Part shown: positions 6,033 to 6,566 of the stretch, piece by piece
Numbering within the stretch: position 1 is the first letter of the stretch
Layout: the number at the start of each line of letters is the position of its first letter
DNA from: Gammaproteobacteria bacterium
GTDB taxonomy: Bacteria; Pseudomonadota; Gammaproteobacteria; GCA-001735895
Direction of reading: 5' to 3'
Length of the DNA stretch: 6,566 nt
Assembly (NCBI GenBank): GCA_021767985.1
Contig: JAASSH010000128.1
Coordinates: forward strand, 1 to 6,566
Made by a program: the position numbers and the translations under genes
The notes under the pieces: generated by a model
Database searches by the model: none
The model's input: the letters and a program-made list of their open reading frames with translations, nothing else
Told to the model about the DNA's origin: nothing

Positions 6033-6566
6033 TCAGGCTTGTTCGTCGGTTGGCATGTAGGGATCGGGGCGCTCCGGCATCTCGGCTCCATGTTCACGCG
6101 CGAGGCGCAGCTGGAATACGAAGGCCAGCACCTGGGCCACCGCAAAATAGAGATGCGAAGGAATTTCCTGGTCGATCTTGCAGCTGGCGTAGAGCGCGCG
6201 CGCCAGCGGTGGCGCTTCGAAAATCTCGATGTCGTGGAAGGCGGCAATTTCCCGGATCTTGAGCGCGATTAAATCCTTGCCCATCGCGAGCACCAGCGGC
6301 GCCGCCATATTGTCGTGATCGTACTTCAGCGCCACCGCGTAATGCGTCGGGTTGGTGATGATGACATCGGCATCCGGTACCGCTTCCATCATGCGGCGTT
6401 GCGCCATTTCCTGCTGTACCTGGCGTACCCGGGACTTGACCTCGGGCTTGCCTTCCGTGTCTTTCATTTCGTCGCGCACTTCCTGCAGCGTCATTTTCAG
6501 CTTTTGCGAGTGATCCCACAGCTGGAACGGCACGTCGATAGCGGCAATCAATATCAGCGTCGAGGA
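6033..6566 (-). CDS. flhB: Flagellar export switch protein FlhB, C-terminal part
   Basis: The frame is open through the high-coordinate edge, so only the last 177 residues are present and the start lies outside the window. FlhB sits in the inner membrane at the export gate and switches export from rod/hook to filament proteins. The fragment holds the end of the membrane domain and the cytoplasmic linker (VPFQLWDHSQKLKMT). The autocleavage motif NPTH is at 6342-6353, inside ADVIITNPTHYAVALKYD. The conserved C-terminal subdomain (IREIAAFHDIEIFEAPPLARALY, DQEIPSHLYFAVAQVLAFVFQL) follows, then a short acidic tail. Cleavage between Asn and Pro is the known switch mechanism, and the motif is intact. 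flhA follows after 16 nt. Confidence 0.98.
   Translation of the reverse strand, partial: SSTLILIAAIDVPFQLWDHSQKLKMTLQEVRDEMKDTEGKPEVKSRVRQVQQEMAQRRMMEAVPDADVIITNPTHYAVALKYDHDNMAAPLVLAMGKDLIALKIREIAAFHDIEIFEAPPLARALYASCKIDQEIPSHLYFAVAQVLAFVFQLRLAREHGAEMPERPDPYMPTDEQA

Overview
The window is one end of a polar-flagellum and chemotaxis cluster, with every recognisable gene on the minus strand. Read in the direction of transcription (high to low coordinates) the order is flhB (3' part), flhA, flhF, fleN/flhG, fliA, cheY, and then the 5' end of a small basic protein gene that runs off the low-coordinate edge. This order, with both flhF and the MinD-like fleN/flhG, is typical of polarly flagellated Gammaproteobacteria of the Pseudomonas, Vibrio, Shewanella or Marinobacter type. 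The protein sequences read most like that class. The DNA is moderately GC-rich, and I cannot name a genus.

From 6566 down to 834 the five genes are packed as a single operon. The flhB-flhA gap is 16 nt, flhA-flhF overlap by 11 nt, flhF-fleN are 8 nt apart, and fleN-fliA overlap by 4 nt if the GTG start of fliA is used. Ribosome-binding sites sit inside, or formed by, the ends of the preceding genes. FlhB and FlhA are the switch and export gate of the flagellar type III secretion apparatus. FlhF (SRP-type GTPase) and FleN/FlhG (MinD-type ATPase) set flagellar position and number. FliA is sigma-28, which turns on late flagellar and chemotaxis genes. CheY is the response regulator that binds the motor switch.

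Two non-coding stretches break the tight packing. The 139-nt fliA-cheY gap holds a plausible sigma-28 promoter starting at the fliA stop codon and two abutting dyad-symmetric elements. The 183-nt gap after cheY holds an AT-rich patch with a second weak sigma-28-like (or sigma-70 -10-like) signal and a 25-codon micro-ORF with a good ribosome-binding site. After it comes a Lys/Arg-rich small protein where cheZ is usually found.

I see no mobile element, CRISPR array, tRNA or rRNA, and no convincing intrinsic terminator. The core genes are ordinary. The less ordinary points are the absence of cheZ directly after cheY, a Tyr next to the CheY phosphorylation site where Asn is usual, and the unexplained small ORFs and regulatory signals around cheY.
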